Positions 17,181 to 26,385 of a stretch of DNA of 64,000 bases are shown piece by piece; within the stretch, counting starts at the first letter, position 1; every line of letters starts with the position of its first letter. Made by a program: the position numbers and the translations under genes. The notes below the pieces were generated by a model. It made no database searches. It was not told where the DNA came from and was given only the letters and a program-made list of their open reading frames with translations. Origin of the DNA: Pseudoalteromonas lipolytica (GTDB lineage Bacteria > Pseudomonadota > Gammaproteobacteria > Enterobacterales > Alteromonadaceae); NCBI RefSeq assembly GCF_001306915.1, contig NZ_LJTC01000004.1:62001-126000 (forward strand), in the 5' to 3' direction.

Positions 17181-17258
17181 GAATTTTCGCTAGTGTTGGA
17201 ATGGGTACTACCAAGCATAGTTGATATTCATGCTGAACCCAAGACTAGCCACAGAAAA

Positions 17259-17272
17259 TTAATATTAATCAA
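17259..17272. promoter_or_regulatory. FNR-like site upstream of porin
   Basis: TTAAT-ATTA-ATCAA matches TTGATnnnnATCAA at 9 of 10 positions and lies 79 bases upstream of the porin ATG. Confidence 0.3.
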
Positions 17273-17285
17273 TCAGTTTTAATTT

Positions 17286-17771
17286 TTACTGTGGTTCTAA
17301 TGTCTTGGTGATTGCGCCAACTTCAAGTAGTGGTGAAGCATCAAGTTGATCTGCATCCATCATTGCGGCAATACGTTGCATTGATGAAAGTAATAAGCTT
17401 TGTTCCCACTCTTCGAGTGCTGAGAACTTTTCGATGAAGTGCTCTTGCAGAGGTTGAGGTGCTTGTTCTAATAGCTGTTTACCTGCTTCTGTGAGATGCA
17501 AACTAACTCGGCGTTTATCTAATTGGCTACGTACACGGGTGATAAGGTTACGGTTTTCTATACGGTCTAAGATATTGGTAACCGTAGCCGGGCTTAAATT
17601 TACATTTTGTGCAATGCGACTAGCGGTTATGCCATCGGTTTGTGCAACCTCGTTCATAATCAGTAATTGTGGGCCTGTTAAGCCTGAGGTTTTATTGAGC
17701 TGTTTTGAATGAAGGTCGATGGCTCTGATCACTTTGCGCAGCGACACTAGTAGCTCGTCATACTTTTGCAT
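17286..17771 (-). CDS. MarR family transcriptional regulator
   Basis: 161 aa. The winged helix spans about residues 35-110: ITASRIAQNVNLSPATVTNIL for the recognition region, and RSQLDKRRVSLHLTEAG for the wing with its Asp-Lys-Arg-Arg. Helical dimerisation ends flank it. It is followed by the porin gene on the same strand with a 105-base gap. The ligand is unknown; it may control itself or the divergent mutarotase region. A sigma70-type promoter is visible upstream. Confidence 0.85.
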   Translation of the reverse strand: MQKYDELLVSLRKVIRAIDLHSKQLNKTSGLTGPQLLIMNEVAQTDGITASRIAQNVNLSPATVTNILDRIENRNLITRVRSQLDKRRVSLHLTEAGKQLLEQAPQPLQEHFIEKFSALEEWEQSLLLSSMQRIAAMMDADQLDASPLLEVGAITKTLEPQ

Positions 17772-17818
17772 GTTTCTGTCTCTTAAATAAGGCGGCGTGG
17801 AACAACCGCAATCGCAAA

Positions 17819-17847
17819 ATATTACACATCTAATAAATTGAGTTCAA
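17819..17847 (-). promoter_or_regulatory. Sigma70-like promoter of the MarR gene with overlapping dyad
   Basis: On the minus strand: TTGAAC (17847-17842), 17-base spacer, TAATAT (17824-17819). The palindrome TTGAGTTCAA (17838-17847) covers the -35 box and could be the MarR operator. Confidence 0.45.
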
Positions 17848-18100
17848 ATAAATAATAACTATGTGTCTTATAATTTGCGGCCATAAAGGTTGTTATCGTG
17901 TTTATTTATTAATTAGAGTAGAAATTAAAACATAAAAGTTGAAATTTAGATGGAGTAATTGTTGTTAACACTTAAAATGCAACTACGAGGTGACACCATC
18001 ACTTTGTAGTAAAACAATTTATACAAATAACTAAATATTATTTACTAAAAGCCACTGCATTGGGTAAGGTGGATTTTTCTTTCATTAAATGGGACGAATT
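17848..18100. other. AT-rich intergenic region
   Basis: The 329-base gap between the MarR gene and the mutarotase gene holds the MarR promoter on its left. To its right I see a TATAAT at 17869 without a good -35 box, and an imperfect dyad (CTAC..GTAG) near 17983-18009. No small gene or RNA could be supported. Confidence 0.4.
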
Positions 18101-18952
18101 ATGAAGTTATCGCCATCAGTTACGATTGAGCAAAGTGAAACCGGGCTTGAATTTATTAAAGTTGCTAGTGAGTTTTGTAGCGCAACTATTTTTCTGCAAG
18201 GTGCGCAGATCACTGAGTTCACGCCAACCGATAAAAAGCCACTATTATGGGTCTCAGAATTAGAAGATTTCCAAGAAGGCAAAGGTGTGCGAGGCGGTAT
18301 TCCGATTTGTTGGCCATGGTTCGGAGTAAGCCAACATGAAGGCTGGCCAGCTCATGGTGTTGCTCGCACAAGTTTATGGCGTGCAGAAGAAGTGAAAGAG
18401 CAAGACGATTCTATTTATATCAGCTTGTCATTACCGATGACGCAAGTTGATGAAAAGTATTGGCCTTATAAAACTAAGTTATTGGCCGAGTTTATTTTAA
18501 CCTCTAGCTTAGAGCTACGTTTAACAACCACAAACTTAGATAACCAAACTGTACAGTTCACTCAAGCACTGCACACGTATTTCCCAACACCAGCAATTGA
18601 AGAAACAAAAGTAGATGGCCTGCAAGGCGCGAAATACATCGAATTTGCTGAAGGTCCATTTGAGCAAAATGAGTTAGTGTCGTTCGCGCGTGAAACAGAC
18701 ATGGTTTACACCGAAGCAAAAGACACTCAGCGTATCATTACACCTGATGGCATTATTGAAGTAGGCCGCGAAAATTCAACATCGTGTGTACTTTGGAACC
18801 CATGGATTGATAAATCAAAACGTCTTTCTAATTTTGCTGATGACGAATATCACGTCATGCTGTGTTTAGAAGCGGCTAATGTCCTTGATGATAGTGTTGA
18901 ACTTGCACCAGGAGCAAGCCACACACTTGCAACAAAACTACGCTGGGTATAA
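18101..18952 (+). CDS. D-hexose-6-phosphate mutarotase (YeaD-like)
   Basis: About 283 aa, aldose-1-epimerase superfamily, glucose-6-phosphate 1-epimerase branch. It has the motifs GVRGGIPICWPWFG and GWPAHGVARTSLW (His), then FTQALHTYF (His), and a late acidic residue in MLCLEAANV. It interconverts the alpha and beta anomers of hexose-6-phosphates in the cytoplasm. ATG 18101 has GGGACG just before it; the ATG at 18089 lacks a ribosome site. It seems monocistronic and is not part of the arabinose module. Confidence 0.85.
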   Translation: MKLSPSVTIEQSETGLEFIKVASEFCSATIFLQGAQITEFTPTDKKPLLWVSELEDFQEGKGVRGGIPICWPWFGVSQHEGWPAHGVARTSLWRAEEVKEQDDSIYISLSLPMTQVDEKYWPYKTKLLAEFILTSSLELRLTTTNLDNQTVQFTQALHTYFPTPAIEETKVDGLQGAKYIEFAEGPFEQNELVSFARETDMVYTEAKDTQRIITPDGIIEVGRENSTSCVLWNPWIDKSKRLSNFADDEYHVMLCLEAANVLDDSVELAPGASHTLATKLRWV

Positions 18953-19020
18953 TTTATAACATATAATAACTCAGTGTTAGCACGTAAGGCCGGCACCGCT
19001 GGCCTTTACAAGGAATTACC

Positions 19021-19554
19021 GTGTTTAGTAATCAACAAATAGAAACCCTACCAAAGCATCAAACGATTCAATTCCAACCACTTGCAGATAATGCGATATG
19101 GCATGTACAACTAAATTGGTTGTTGTTTTATGTGCCTTTAATGGCCGTGATCATTACAGTACGGCACTTTAATCCAGCCATTAGCCAAGCTATTGCTACA
19201 CCTTGGCTTTTGGTTTTGCCATTGTTGGTAATACTGTCAATGGTTTACAACCTTTACAGCGTTCGCGCCAAAGGGGTGGCAGTAAGAGAGCATGATATTG
19301 CCTTTAAGCGAGGTTTAATTTGGCAACAAATCACCTTATTGCCTATTTCTCGTGTGCAACACACCGAAATTCATCGCGGCCCAATTGAGCGAAAGTTAGG
19401 ACTCGCAACACTCAGGCTTTACAGTGCCGGTGGCATGAGTGCTGATTTACATATCAGTGGGTTAACGGACGAACAATGCAATGATGTCCGCCAGTTCGTG
19501 CAAAGTTATGGTGATAATGCAGCAACTCAAGAAAATGAGCTTGCCGATGAGTGA
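19021..19554 (+). CDS. Bacterial PH-domain membrane protein (YdbS-like)
   Basis: 177 aa, GTG start with AAGGA upstream. Two membrane helices (about 40-80) are followed by a bPH2 domain (about 90-165) with a characteristic LLPISRVQHTEIHRGPIERKLGLATL segment. It forms a translationally coupled pair with the next gene: the last 8 bases (ATGAGTGA) include the start of that gene. YdbS/YdbT-type pairs are common in bacteria, and their function (possibly envelope stress or secretion) is not settled. Confidence 0.83.
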   Translation: MFSNQQIETLPKHQTIQFQPLADNAIWHVQLNWLLFYVPLMAVIITVRHFNPAISQAIATPWLLVLPLLVILSMVYNLYSVRAKGVAVREHDIAFKRGLIWQQITLLPISRVQHTEIHRGPIERKLGLATLRLYSAGGMSADLHISGLTDEQCNDVRQFVQSYGDNAATQENELADE

Positions 19555-21079
19555 TCAACAATGGCAACGCGTGTCGCCATGGGCGCTACTGTATTTTATT
19601 GTTCACTTTGCACTGCGCTTCATAAAAGATGGGCTGCTTAATTTACTGCCTATTTTGGTGTTATTTGTTACGCAAGTTGAGCAAAAGCTGTTTTGGGGGC
19701 AAATAGCTGTTGCCGTGGCCTCTTTAGTTTTAGTGCTGTATGCCTTTGCTTATTATCGTAATTTTAAATACCGCATAACGGATGGTCACGAAATACTGCT
19801 CAATAAAGGGGTATTTAAAAAAGAGCGGCTAACCCTAAAATTTGCTCGAGTACAGAACGTAAACATTGCCGAACCTTTTTATTTTCAGCCAGTTAATTTA
19901 GTTAATTGTATTTTCGATGCCGCCGGTAGTAGTGCTCAAGAAGCTGTGATCCCGGGAGTTAAGCTTAGCTATGCCGAGCAAGTTCGTGAACAAGTTATGG
20001 AATTTAAGGCTCAGTTACAACAGCAAGAACAGCCGTCTATTGAGCAGAGCGAAGCAACAGATAAACCGAAAACCTTAACGATCAGCAATGCTGAAATTGC
20101 TAAGTTTGGTTTGATGTCGAACATGGCAATATTGGCATTGGCTGCACTTGCTCCATTTATGAATGTGATTTTTGAGTACCTCGAAAAAACCATCATAAAC
20201 CGCCTAGAGGCCATACTGAATGAGCAAGCTGCGTTCGTTGGTAGTGCCGCTGCAATCGCTGTGTTAATCATGGTTGTTGCCATTGTTTTATGTGCTATTT
20301 TACTTTCTGTTGTCATGGCCTTGGTGCGCTTTTTTAACTTTCAGCTGTATTTTCAGGACGATAAGTTTAAGCGTGTGGCAGGTTTAATTGAGCGCCAGCA
20401 ACTCTCGATCAGCGTGTCGAAAATTCAAAGTGTGCAAATCAAGCAAAATATTATTGCTCGGCTGCTTAATCGCTATACCTTAATTTGCCCACAAGTGAGT
20501 AGTGGTGGTATGGCTGCTGGGGTTGCGGCACATAAAAATAAACAAACGTTAGTGATGCCAGTAATCACCAAAGAGCAAGTGCAAGCCGTGTGTGGCTGGT
20601 TATTTCCATGGTTTGTTGATTTAACAGAGCTTAACTTTGTTAAGCCTGAGCGCGCTTTACTTTATAAGAATACGTTTTTATATGTGCTCCTACCTACTAT
20701 ATTTTCTGCTTTAATTTTCAATGCCTTATTTGATGCTGCTACGATGCTGTGGAGCATTGTCGTGGGCTTAGTTTTGATGATCGGTGTGTTTTTGAATTAT
20801 CAAAAAACGGGTGTGGCTATGTATCAACATGACGGCCGCTTTTTTGCCGTATTTAAAACCGGCATGCTGGGTGTGCAGTATCGTGTTTTTGAAATCTATA
20901 AAGCACAAAGTGTCACCACAATAAGCACTTATTTAATGCGCCGATCACAGCTTAAAAGCTTGTATATACAACTTGCTTCTGGTTCAGTATCAATGCCTTA
21001 TTTAAAAGCAGAGCTGGCTGAGCAGTTTGCTGATTTCGCCCTATATGAAATAGAAGGCGTCGAGCGGAATTGGCTTTAA
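19547..21079 (+). CDS. Multi-PH-domain membrane protein (YdbT-like)
   Basis: About 510 aa starting at the ATG that overlaps the previous stop codon. There are three bPH2 segments: around residues 85-145 (KKERLTLKFARVQNVNIAEPFYF), 275-340 (RQQLSISVSKIQSVQIKQNIIARLLNRYTL), and 440-500 (FEIYKAQSVTTISTYLMRRSQLKSLYIQL). Paired membrane helices come before each. It is the partner of the YdbS-like protein. Its stop is directly followed by a Fur box that belongs to the next gene. Confidence 0.83.
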   Translation: MSDQQWQRVSPWALLYFIVHFALRFIKDGLLNLLPILVLFVTQVEQKLFWGQIAVAVASLVLVLYAFAYYRNFKYRITDGHEILLNKGVFKKERLTLKFARVQNVNIAEPFYFQPVNLVNCIFDAAGSSAQEAVIPGVKLSYAEQVREQVMEFKAQLQQQEQPSIEQSEATDKPKTLTISNAEIAKFGLMSNMAILALAALAPFMNVIFEYLEKTIINRLEAILNEQAAFVGSAAAIAVLIMVVAIVLCAILLSVVMALVRFFNFQLYFQDDKFKRVAGLIERQQLSISVSKIQSVQIKQNIIARLLNRYTLICPQVSSGGMAAGVAAHKNKQTLVMPVITKEQVQAVCGWLFPWFVDLTELNFVKPERALLYKNTFLYVLLPTIFSALIFNALFDAATMLWSIVVGLVLMIGVFLNYQKTGVAMYQHDGRFFAVFKTGMLGVQYRVFEIYKAQSVTTISTYLMRRSQLKSLYIQLASGSVSMPYLKAELAEQFADFALYEIEGVERNWL

Positions 21080-21080
21080 A

Positions 21081-21095
21081 TGAAAATAATTCTCA
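21081..21095 (+). promoter_or_regulatory. Fur box
   Basis: TGAAAAT-A-ATTCTCA fits the 7-1-7 Fur consensus TGAnAATnATTnTCA without mismatch and is identical to the upstream Fur boxes of the two RyhB-like RNAs at 40688 and 40997. It lies just before a -35 box. Confidence 0.7.
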
Positions 21096-21101
21096 ATATC
21101 A

Positions 21102-21129
21102 TTGACCTATTTGGGTTTTTGAGTATACT
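21102..21129 (+). promoter_or_regulatory. Sigma70 promoter of the small membrane protein gene
   Basis: TTGACC, 16-base spacer, TATACT. The start codon is 30 bases downstream. The Fur box at 21081 ends 6 bases before the -35 box. Confidence 0.65.
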
Positions 21130-21158
21130 TTCTCAAAAGCTACAGATGGAGGTTCGCA

Positions 21159-21401
21159 ATGATTTATTTACTACCTATTTTAGCTATTTCAGGTGTTGTC
21201 GGATTGCTTTGCTATGCTCGCAATAAGAAGGAGTGTAAAGGTCTTTGCGTAAGTTGTGCAGTGACTTGTATTGCTTTGCTTGTGACTGGCGCGATGGCTC
21301 TTGCGGGTCTTGGTGCATTGAGAAGCAGTATTATGTTTGCAGCGACAATATTTATTGTTTATCAATTACTAGGCTTGGTTCGCCCACTTAAAATCGAGTA
21401 A
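21159..21401 (+). CDS. Small Cys-containing membrane protein, Fur-box linked
   Basis: 80 aa, GGAGG 6 bases before the ATG. Three hydrophobic segments (about 2-18, 29-50, 54-73). Four of its five cysteines are clustered in CYARNKKECKGLCVSC, with the fifth shortly after in VTC. I do not recognise a family. The promoter has a consensus Fur box, so expression should rise under iron limitation. The Cys cluster between the first two helices could bind iron or another metal, or could form disulfides. It stands between the PH-domain pair and a large outer membrane protein, without an obvious operon link. Confidence 0.7.
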   Translation: MIYLLPILAISGVVGLLCYARNKKECKGLCVSCAVTCIALLVTGAMALAGLGALRSSIMFAATIFIVYQLLGLVRPLKIE

Positions 21402-21486
21402 TTTCTTACACTTTTTAACTTCAGCCTTTTTAAAAAGCATCGCATACTAATCCTTATATTAAGTAACTTGCTAATCAAGGATTGTG

Positions 21487-24309
21487 ATGAAAAAAGCCCT
21501 GTTAACTGCGGCACTACTTGCTGCTAGCCACGCTTCAAGCCAAGAAACTTGGCAAACCATTCATACCGAACACTTTAACGTGCATTTTAGTACTGAGAAT
21601 CAGCAATGGGCCCGTTCAGCAGCAACAGAGCTTGAAATTGTTCGTGATAAGGTTTTAAAACAGCAAAACCGTGCCCTTGATGAAGTGGTCGATGTACTGG
21701 TTTTCGACCCGTTTAACGCCTCCAATGGCTTTGCTTTGCCTGTAACTAATAAGCCTTTAATGGCCTTGTTTACTACGCCCCCGCAATCCGACACGGTGAT
21801 TTCTAACACTGATGGCTGGCAGCAGTTATTGATTTTGCATGAATATATTCATTTAGTGCATCTTGCTCAGCCTACTCGAAGCGACGTACGTCAGGTTATT
21901 CGTAATAGTTGGGATATTTACGATTTAGTTGATGGCGAAATGCCGCGCTGGGCTGCCGAAGGCTATGCAACGCTGCTTGAGTCGAAAATGACAGGCCGAG
22001 GCCGTTTATACGATAACCTTTCAGAAGCAATACTGGTTGAATTTGCCCAGCAAGGTGCGCTGCCACAATATAACCAATTGAGTAGTACCGAAGGAGGCTA
22101 TTTAGCTGGCTCAATGGCGTATTTAATGGGTTCTCGCTTTCTTGCTTGGCTCGAAGAGAACTATTCAGCGCAAACTCTTGATGCAGTTTGGACACGTATG
22201 CAAGCGGTTAAAGCACGTGATTTTGATGAGGCCTTTAGCGGGGTATTTGGCGATTCACCTGAGCGCCTATATCGTCGTTTTATTGCCGAATATACTTATA
22301 AAGCAATGGCTAAAGAGGTAAGTGAGCAAACACTTACAAGCAAGCTTTGGTTAGAGCTTGATTTATACGCTTCGAACCCTGTTTTAAGTTTAGATAACAG
22401 TAAACTTGCGATTGTTGAGCGCAACAAAGATGACGAAACACGTTTAGTCATTTATAGCACTGATGACAATCAACAGGCTGCCGATGATTTTGCAAAGCAG
22501 CAACAAGCGTTACTTGATGATGATCCTGTCGATATCGCAGATAAAGCCCCCAATGTCTTTAAGCGTAAGCAAAAACATGTGCTTCAGCAAATTAATAGGC
22601 AAGGTATAAAAAACCCGCAGTGGTTAGACGAAAATACTCTGTTTTTCACTGCCACAACAACGGTTGCTAAAGGCTCCATTCAAGGTATTTCTGATTTATA
22701 CCGCTATGATATCGACACTGGTAAAGTGAGCCCTTTGACGCATCATGCAGGGCTGCGCCGTTTTAGTATTAGTGATAACGGACAAACTGTTTATGCTGAG
22801 CAAACTCAGCATGGTTTCTCTGAGCTAGTGCGCCTTGACCTCAATACGGGTGTTTCTACCCCTTTATTTGAGAAAAGCCTAGAAACGGTTTATGACTATC
22901 CATTACTAAGCCCTAATAAAGCTCAACTTGCTTATTTAAAAGCGACATTGAATGCTAATTGGAAGTTGTATATACAAGACTTAAGCTCTCAAAAATCACT
23001 TACTGTGCCAATGCCTGAGGGCTATCAGTATGTGTCACAACCTAATTGGCAAGCAGATGGCAAAGGGCTATATTTTGTTGCCGGTAAAAAGAAAGCTCTC
23101 GATTTATATCATTATGATCTACAAAGCAATTCACTACGCCAATTAACGCAAGGCCAAGAAGCTGTTGCACACCCAATGGCAATGAATAATGGTGAACTTT
23201 TGTATTTATCGATCACTGCTGAAGGGCCGAATATCAAGCATTTTGCTGAGCAACCACAAGGATTAGAGGTTGTTGAATTTGCTAAAAGTGCGGCGCCACC
23301 ACGAGGGCAAGTAACGAGCGAAGTATTACCTGAGGCGAAAATCTACCCGCAAAGCCCAACTGAGCCAGCCGATTATGATATTTGGCAGCAAAAACCAACC
23401 TTTTCGTTGGCATCTCAGTACTATTCGGCTTCATCTTCACTGCTTACCCTTGGAGTAAAAAGCAATGACTTTTTAAAGCAGCTTGATTTACAGGCAGGCT
23501 ATAGTGCTGATTTACATGACAAAGCATTAGAAGGGGTATTCGCGGCCGCTAAGTACTCAGCGTTTGATTTAAAATTTAAAGCACTGCTATTTGATTACGA
23601 CCTTGAATCAGAAAAACAGTACCATTCACAAATGCCGGTAAACCTAAGTAACACAGGGGCGCATTTAGCCATGAGCTACCCGTTGCAGTTTCAGCAGCTT
23701 AGTATTACACCGAGTTTGAGCTATAACTACAGTGACTTTAGTAACGGGGATGATCAATGGTTAACCCTTGGACTTGAACAAAAATGGCAATATGATAGAC
23801 AGCAATATGGTTTTTCTCAGTCCGTAAGTGCCCAGTGGCTATCCGGTGATGCTGACTCGAATAATTGGCAGGGCTATAACTTTGCTACCGTATTGAGCGG
23901 TTATGCCTATGATATTCCAGTTTATGTTAATTTTGCTCAGAAATATCGCGATGACAGTAGCCTTGCGCTTGGCGGTTATGAGTCAAACTTAATTAATAAT
24001 GACACGCAAAGTGGCTTTGTTGTTGCCCCTGAGCTGCCGTTTATTAGTCAATTAGGTAACCGCTATAAAGGCTATGGCGGGGGTATTAGTTACAAAGATT
24101 CATTACCTTGGCTTTATTACCGACAGCATCAGGTCGATAACCGAGTTTATGCACAAAGTTACGGTCTCAAGTGGCAAGGAGACTTTAGCTTTGGCATGGG
24201 GCCTGCAGGTTTAAATGATGTAAACCTTGATTTTGGCGTCGCCCGAGTAGAAGGCGACGACTTTGAAAATGATTTACGCGCTTGGCTAAGCTTTTATTAC
24301 TCGTTATAA
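21487..24309 (+). CDS. Outer-membrane-type protein: gluzincin peptidase + TolB-like propeller + C-terminal barrel
   Basis: 940 aa from ATG 21487 (a GTG at 21484 is also open). Signal peptide ends near HASSQE. Residues 25-290 resemble an M1/M61-like zinc peptidase: HEYIH at 118-122 and a third ligand in WAAEGYAT (Glu158). Residues about 300-620 have repeated beta-propeller blades with YRYDIDTGKVSPLTHHAG and LVRLDLNTG, as in TolB and dipeptidyl peptidases. Residues about 640-940 alternate aromatic and polar residues and end SFYYSL, suggesting a beta-barrel or surface-antigen domain. It may be a periplasm-facing peptidase anchored in the outer membrane; function is unproven. The stop lies 2 bases from the stop of the convergent lipoprotein gene. 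Confidence 0.78.
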   Translation: MKKALLTAALLAASHASSQETWQTIHTEHFNVHFSTENQQWARSAATELEIVRDKVLKQQNRALDEVVDVLVFDPFNASNGFALPVTNKPLMALFTTPPQSDTVISNTDGWQQLLILHEYIHLVHLAQPTRSDVRQVIRNSWDIYDLVDGEMPRWAAEGYATLLESKMTGRGRLYDNLSEAILVEFAQQGALPQYNQLSSTEGGYLAGSMAYLMGSRFLAWLEENYSAQTLDAVWTRMQAVKARDFDEAFSGVFGDSPERLYRRFIAEYTYKAMAKEVSEQTLTSKLWLELDLYASNPVLSLDNSKLAIVERNKDDETRLVIYSTDDNQQAADDFAKQQQALLDDDPVDIADKAPNVFKRKQKHVLQQINRQGIKNPQWLDENTLFFTATTTVAKGSIQGISDLYRYDIDTGKVSPLTHHAGLRRFSISDNGQTVYAEQTQHGFSELVRLDLNTGVSTPLFEKSLETVYDYPLLSPNKAQLAYLKATLNANWKLYIQDLSSQKSLTVPMPEGYQYVSQPNWQADGKGLYFVAGKKKALDLYHYDLQSNSLRQLTQGQEAVAHPMAMNNGELLYLSITAEGPNIKHFAEQPQGLEVVEFAKSAAPPRGQVTSEVLPEAKIYPQSPTEPADYDIWQQKPTFSLASQYYSASSSLLTLGVKSNDFLKQLDLQAGYSADLHDKALEGVFAAAKYSAFDLKFKALLFDYDLESEKQYHSQMPVNLSNTGAHLAMSYPLQFQQLSITPSLSYNYSDFSNGDDQWLTLGLEQKWQYDRQQYGFSQSVSAQWLSGDADSNNWQGYNFATVLSGYAYDIPVYVNFAQKYRDDSSLALGGYESNLINNDTQSGFVVAPELPFISQLGNRYKGYGGGISYKDSLPWLYYRQHQVDNRVYAQSYGLKWQGDFSFGMGPAGLNDVNLDFGVARVEGDDFENDLRAWLSFYYSL

Positions 24310-24310
24310 A

Positions 24311-25450
24311 CTAGTGTTGACCTTTTAAGGCGAAAAGCTTGGCGTGATAAAGTGCTAGTTTTTCGTCTTTATTTTCTATCTCAATGGCTTTTTCTAGCCA
24401 TTCTTTGCTGCTTTGTTCATTACCTTGCTGATAACTTACAATCGCTAACTCTATATATGGTTCAGATAAATACGGAGCTAATGCGATAGCCTCCTCGAGT
24501 TGTTGTTTTGCTTTGTAAAATTGGCCATTGTTACGAGCGTTAATCGCTGTAGCGAGTAACTCGAACGGGTCTTGTCTAAGCATAGCAAGTTGTGAATTGA
24601 GCTGCTCTGCCAAAACCTGATCATTCAGTTGCTCGGCCAGCACTGCGTAATTATGTAGTAAATTCGTATCTTTAAAGCCATGCTGCATCGCTGTTTGATA
24701 AATATGTTTTGCTCCAGCTAAATCACCCGATTGACGATGTAATACGGCAGCTAAATTGTAAAGCGCAGCAGAATTTGGTGTATATTCATTGGCTTTTAAA
24801 ATATAGCTGTAGCTCAAATCAAATTGGTTAGCAATAAGTGCGTCGCTTGCTAAATTGCTGTAATAACGGCTAATTAAGTCTTTTAGTTCAGCGCGGCCGG
24901 AATAAAAACTACCACGAGCAGGAAAGTAGTCAATGACAGTACCTGGCGGTACCAAATAATTATCTTCTTCACTTAAAGGGGCATAGACTTTGGTGCGAAA
25001 ATGGCCTGACACATACACTATATTATTTTGCTTACTGTAAACAGGCTCACTTGAGACCGCTTGGAAACCAGTTTTGAGCCCGACTAGTTGCGCGTATGCG
25101 TGAGTTAAAATTGCTAAACTGATGCAATTGCCTTGCTCATTTTGTAATGCCTGTTGGGCATTTAAGGTGGCGCTAAAATAATTAAAATTACTGAGCTTAT
25201 TTTCTAAGTATTGATAAAGAACTTGATCATCTCTTAAATAGTCACCTTGGTGTCTTGTGAAATAGTTAAGGAAGCGTTTTTGTTCCTCGGCTGGTAAGGT
25301 AAAAAGTTCAGGGTCTTTTAGTTCAACTTGTTGAAAATGTTCATTGTTTAGTAAGCTGGCAACGCTAGGAGGGGGGGCTGACTGTTGGCTTGTACTCTCG
25401 CATCCAGCCAAAAAGGAAAATAAAACAATTACATATAAAATTGGCTTCAT
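24311..25450 (-). CDS. TPR-repeat lipoprotein with transglutaminase-like N-terminal domain
   Basis: 379 aa. Lipobox LAGC with Cys17, followed by Glu-Ser, which suggests outer membrane sorting. Residues about 60-190 resemble a transglutaminase/peptidase-like fold with the candidate nucleophile in NEQGNCISLAILTHAYAQL. Residues about 205-375 are tetratricopeptide repeats (ALYNLAAVLHRQSGDLAGAKHIY, PYIELAIVSYQQGNEQSSKEW). Probably a periplasmic scaffold; the substrate is unknown. It is monocistronic and convergent with the large outer membrane protein gene. Confidence 0.78.
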   Translation of the reverse strand: MKPILYVIVLFSFLAGCESTSQQSAPPPSVASLLNNEHFQQVELKDPELFTLPAEEQKRFLNYFTRHQGDYLRDDQVLYQYLENKLSNFNYFSATLNAQQALQNEQGNCISLAILTHAYAQLVGLKTGFQAVSSEPVYSKQNNIVYVSGHFRTKVYAPLSEEDNYLVPPGTVIDYFPARGSFYSGRAELKDLISRYYSNLASDALIANQFDLSYSYILKANEYTPNSAALYNLAAVLHRQSGDLAGAKHIYQTAMQHGFKDTNLLHNYAVLAEQLNDQVLAEQLNSQLAMLRQDPFELLATAINARNNGQFYKAKQQLEEAIALAPYLSEPYIELAIVSYQQGNEQSSKEWLEKAIEIENKDEKLALYHAKLFALKGQH

Positions 25451-25721
25451 AGCTTTTCTCTCCTGAATACTATCCGCTCAATGTACCCATATTGCAGTGA
25501 CTATTCAAGTCAGTCGTTAGTGTCATCAGCTGTAAACAGCTTGTACGGATATCTTGCCAATAGTCAGTTGTATATTTTTTATTCTTTATTGCATTCTAAT
25601 ACTCTCTCATTACAATGCCGCGCTCTTTTAAATCGCTTTAAAAACAGTTGTTTACTGCACTTTCATGGGCGATTTATAAATTGCTAACTTATTAACTAAA
25701 TTGTAACGAGAGAGGTCTGTT

Positions 25722-26336
25722 TTGGCGCACTTTTTGCCGATTATTTCATGCTTTATTTTAGCGTTTAGCTTTTATCCGCTTTTAAATAAGATCCGTAAAA
25801 ATCGCAGTGTGTCGGGCGTTTCGCTGTTAATGATGAGCTTTGGTGTTGCGCAAAGTGTGTATTTCATCACCTTTAATCTGTTTTTTCAGCGTTTTTACAT
25901 GGTTTTGCCGTTTGTTGTTACCGGCATGCTAAGTGGTGTGATTCTTTACTACTTTGTTCGTTACAATGCTGAACGAAAGCAACGCATGCAGCTAGCTGGG
26001 TTATTAGCCATCTCAGTCGTGCCTTTTGGTTTGTTGCTTAACCCTCATTATGAAACAGCAACGGTGCTTAACTGGCTAACTTATGTAGGTTTAGTCATGA
26101 GCTCTATTCGTGTTATGCCGCAGACTTATAAAACCATTAAAAGTGGTGATATTAGTAATTTAAGTGCGCGCTACTTTAGCCTACAGTTTGTTGCTGGAAG
26201 CTGTGGCCTCGCTGCCGAACTTGCTATGGCGACACCAAGTGTGTCTCACATACTAACCTTTGTGATGATATTACTGACTAATGCAGCGCAATTAGGATGT
26301 ATTCAGTATTATAAATCACGCCCTGCAATGGCTTAA
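25722..26336 (+). CDS. PQ-loop (SWEET/MtN3-like) membrane protein
   Basis: 204 aa with about seven membrane helices. Two PQ-loop-type repeats are seen: YPLLNKIRKNRSVSGVSLLMM near residue 18 and VMPQTYKTIKSGDISNLS near residue 131, with the Pro-Gln of the second intact. The start is a TTG at 25722 with GAGAGAGG 6-13 bases upstream. PQ-loop proteins carry sugars or amino acids or act as membrane receptors; the cargo here cannot be read. It is monocistronic with a terminator downstream. Confidence 0.75.
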   Translation: MAHFLPIISCFILAFSFYPLLNKIRKNRSVSGVSLLMMSFGVAQSVYFITFNLFFQRFYMVLPFVVTGMLSGVILYYFVRYNAERKQRMQLAGLLAISVVPFGLLLNPHYETATVLNWLTYVGLVMSSIRVMPQTYKTIKSGDISNLSARYFSLQFVAGSCGLAAELAMATPSVSHILTFVMILLTNAAQLGCIQYYKSRPAMA

Positions 26337-26347
26337 ACTAAAAACAA

Positions 26348-26373
26348 AAGGCTGCCAAGTGGCAGCCTTTTTT
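26348..26373. terminator. Bidirectional intrinsic terminator
   Basis: AAGGCTGCC-AAGT-GGCAGCCTT with a T-run to the right and an A-rich left side, between the convergent PQ-loop and metalloprotease genes. Confidence 0.87.
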
Positions 26374-26385
26374 GTGTTGCTAAGA

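Noticed and set aside
25481..25687. 68-aa frame in the gap before the PQ-loop gene
   Set aside because: No ribosome site, biased composition (Ser/Leu/Tyr from AT-rich DNA), and it covers the promoter region of the lipoprotein gene.
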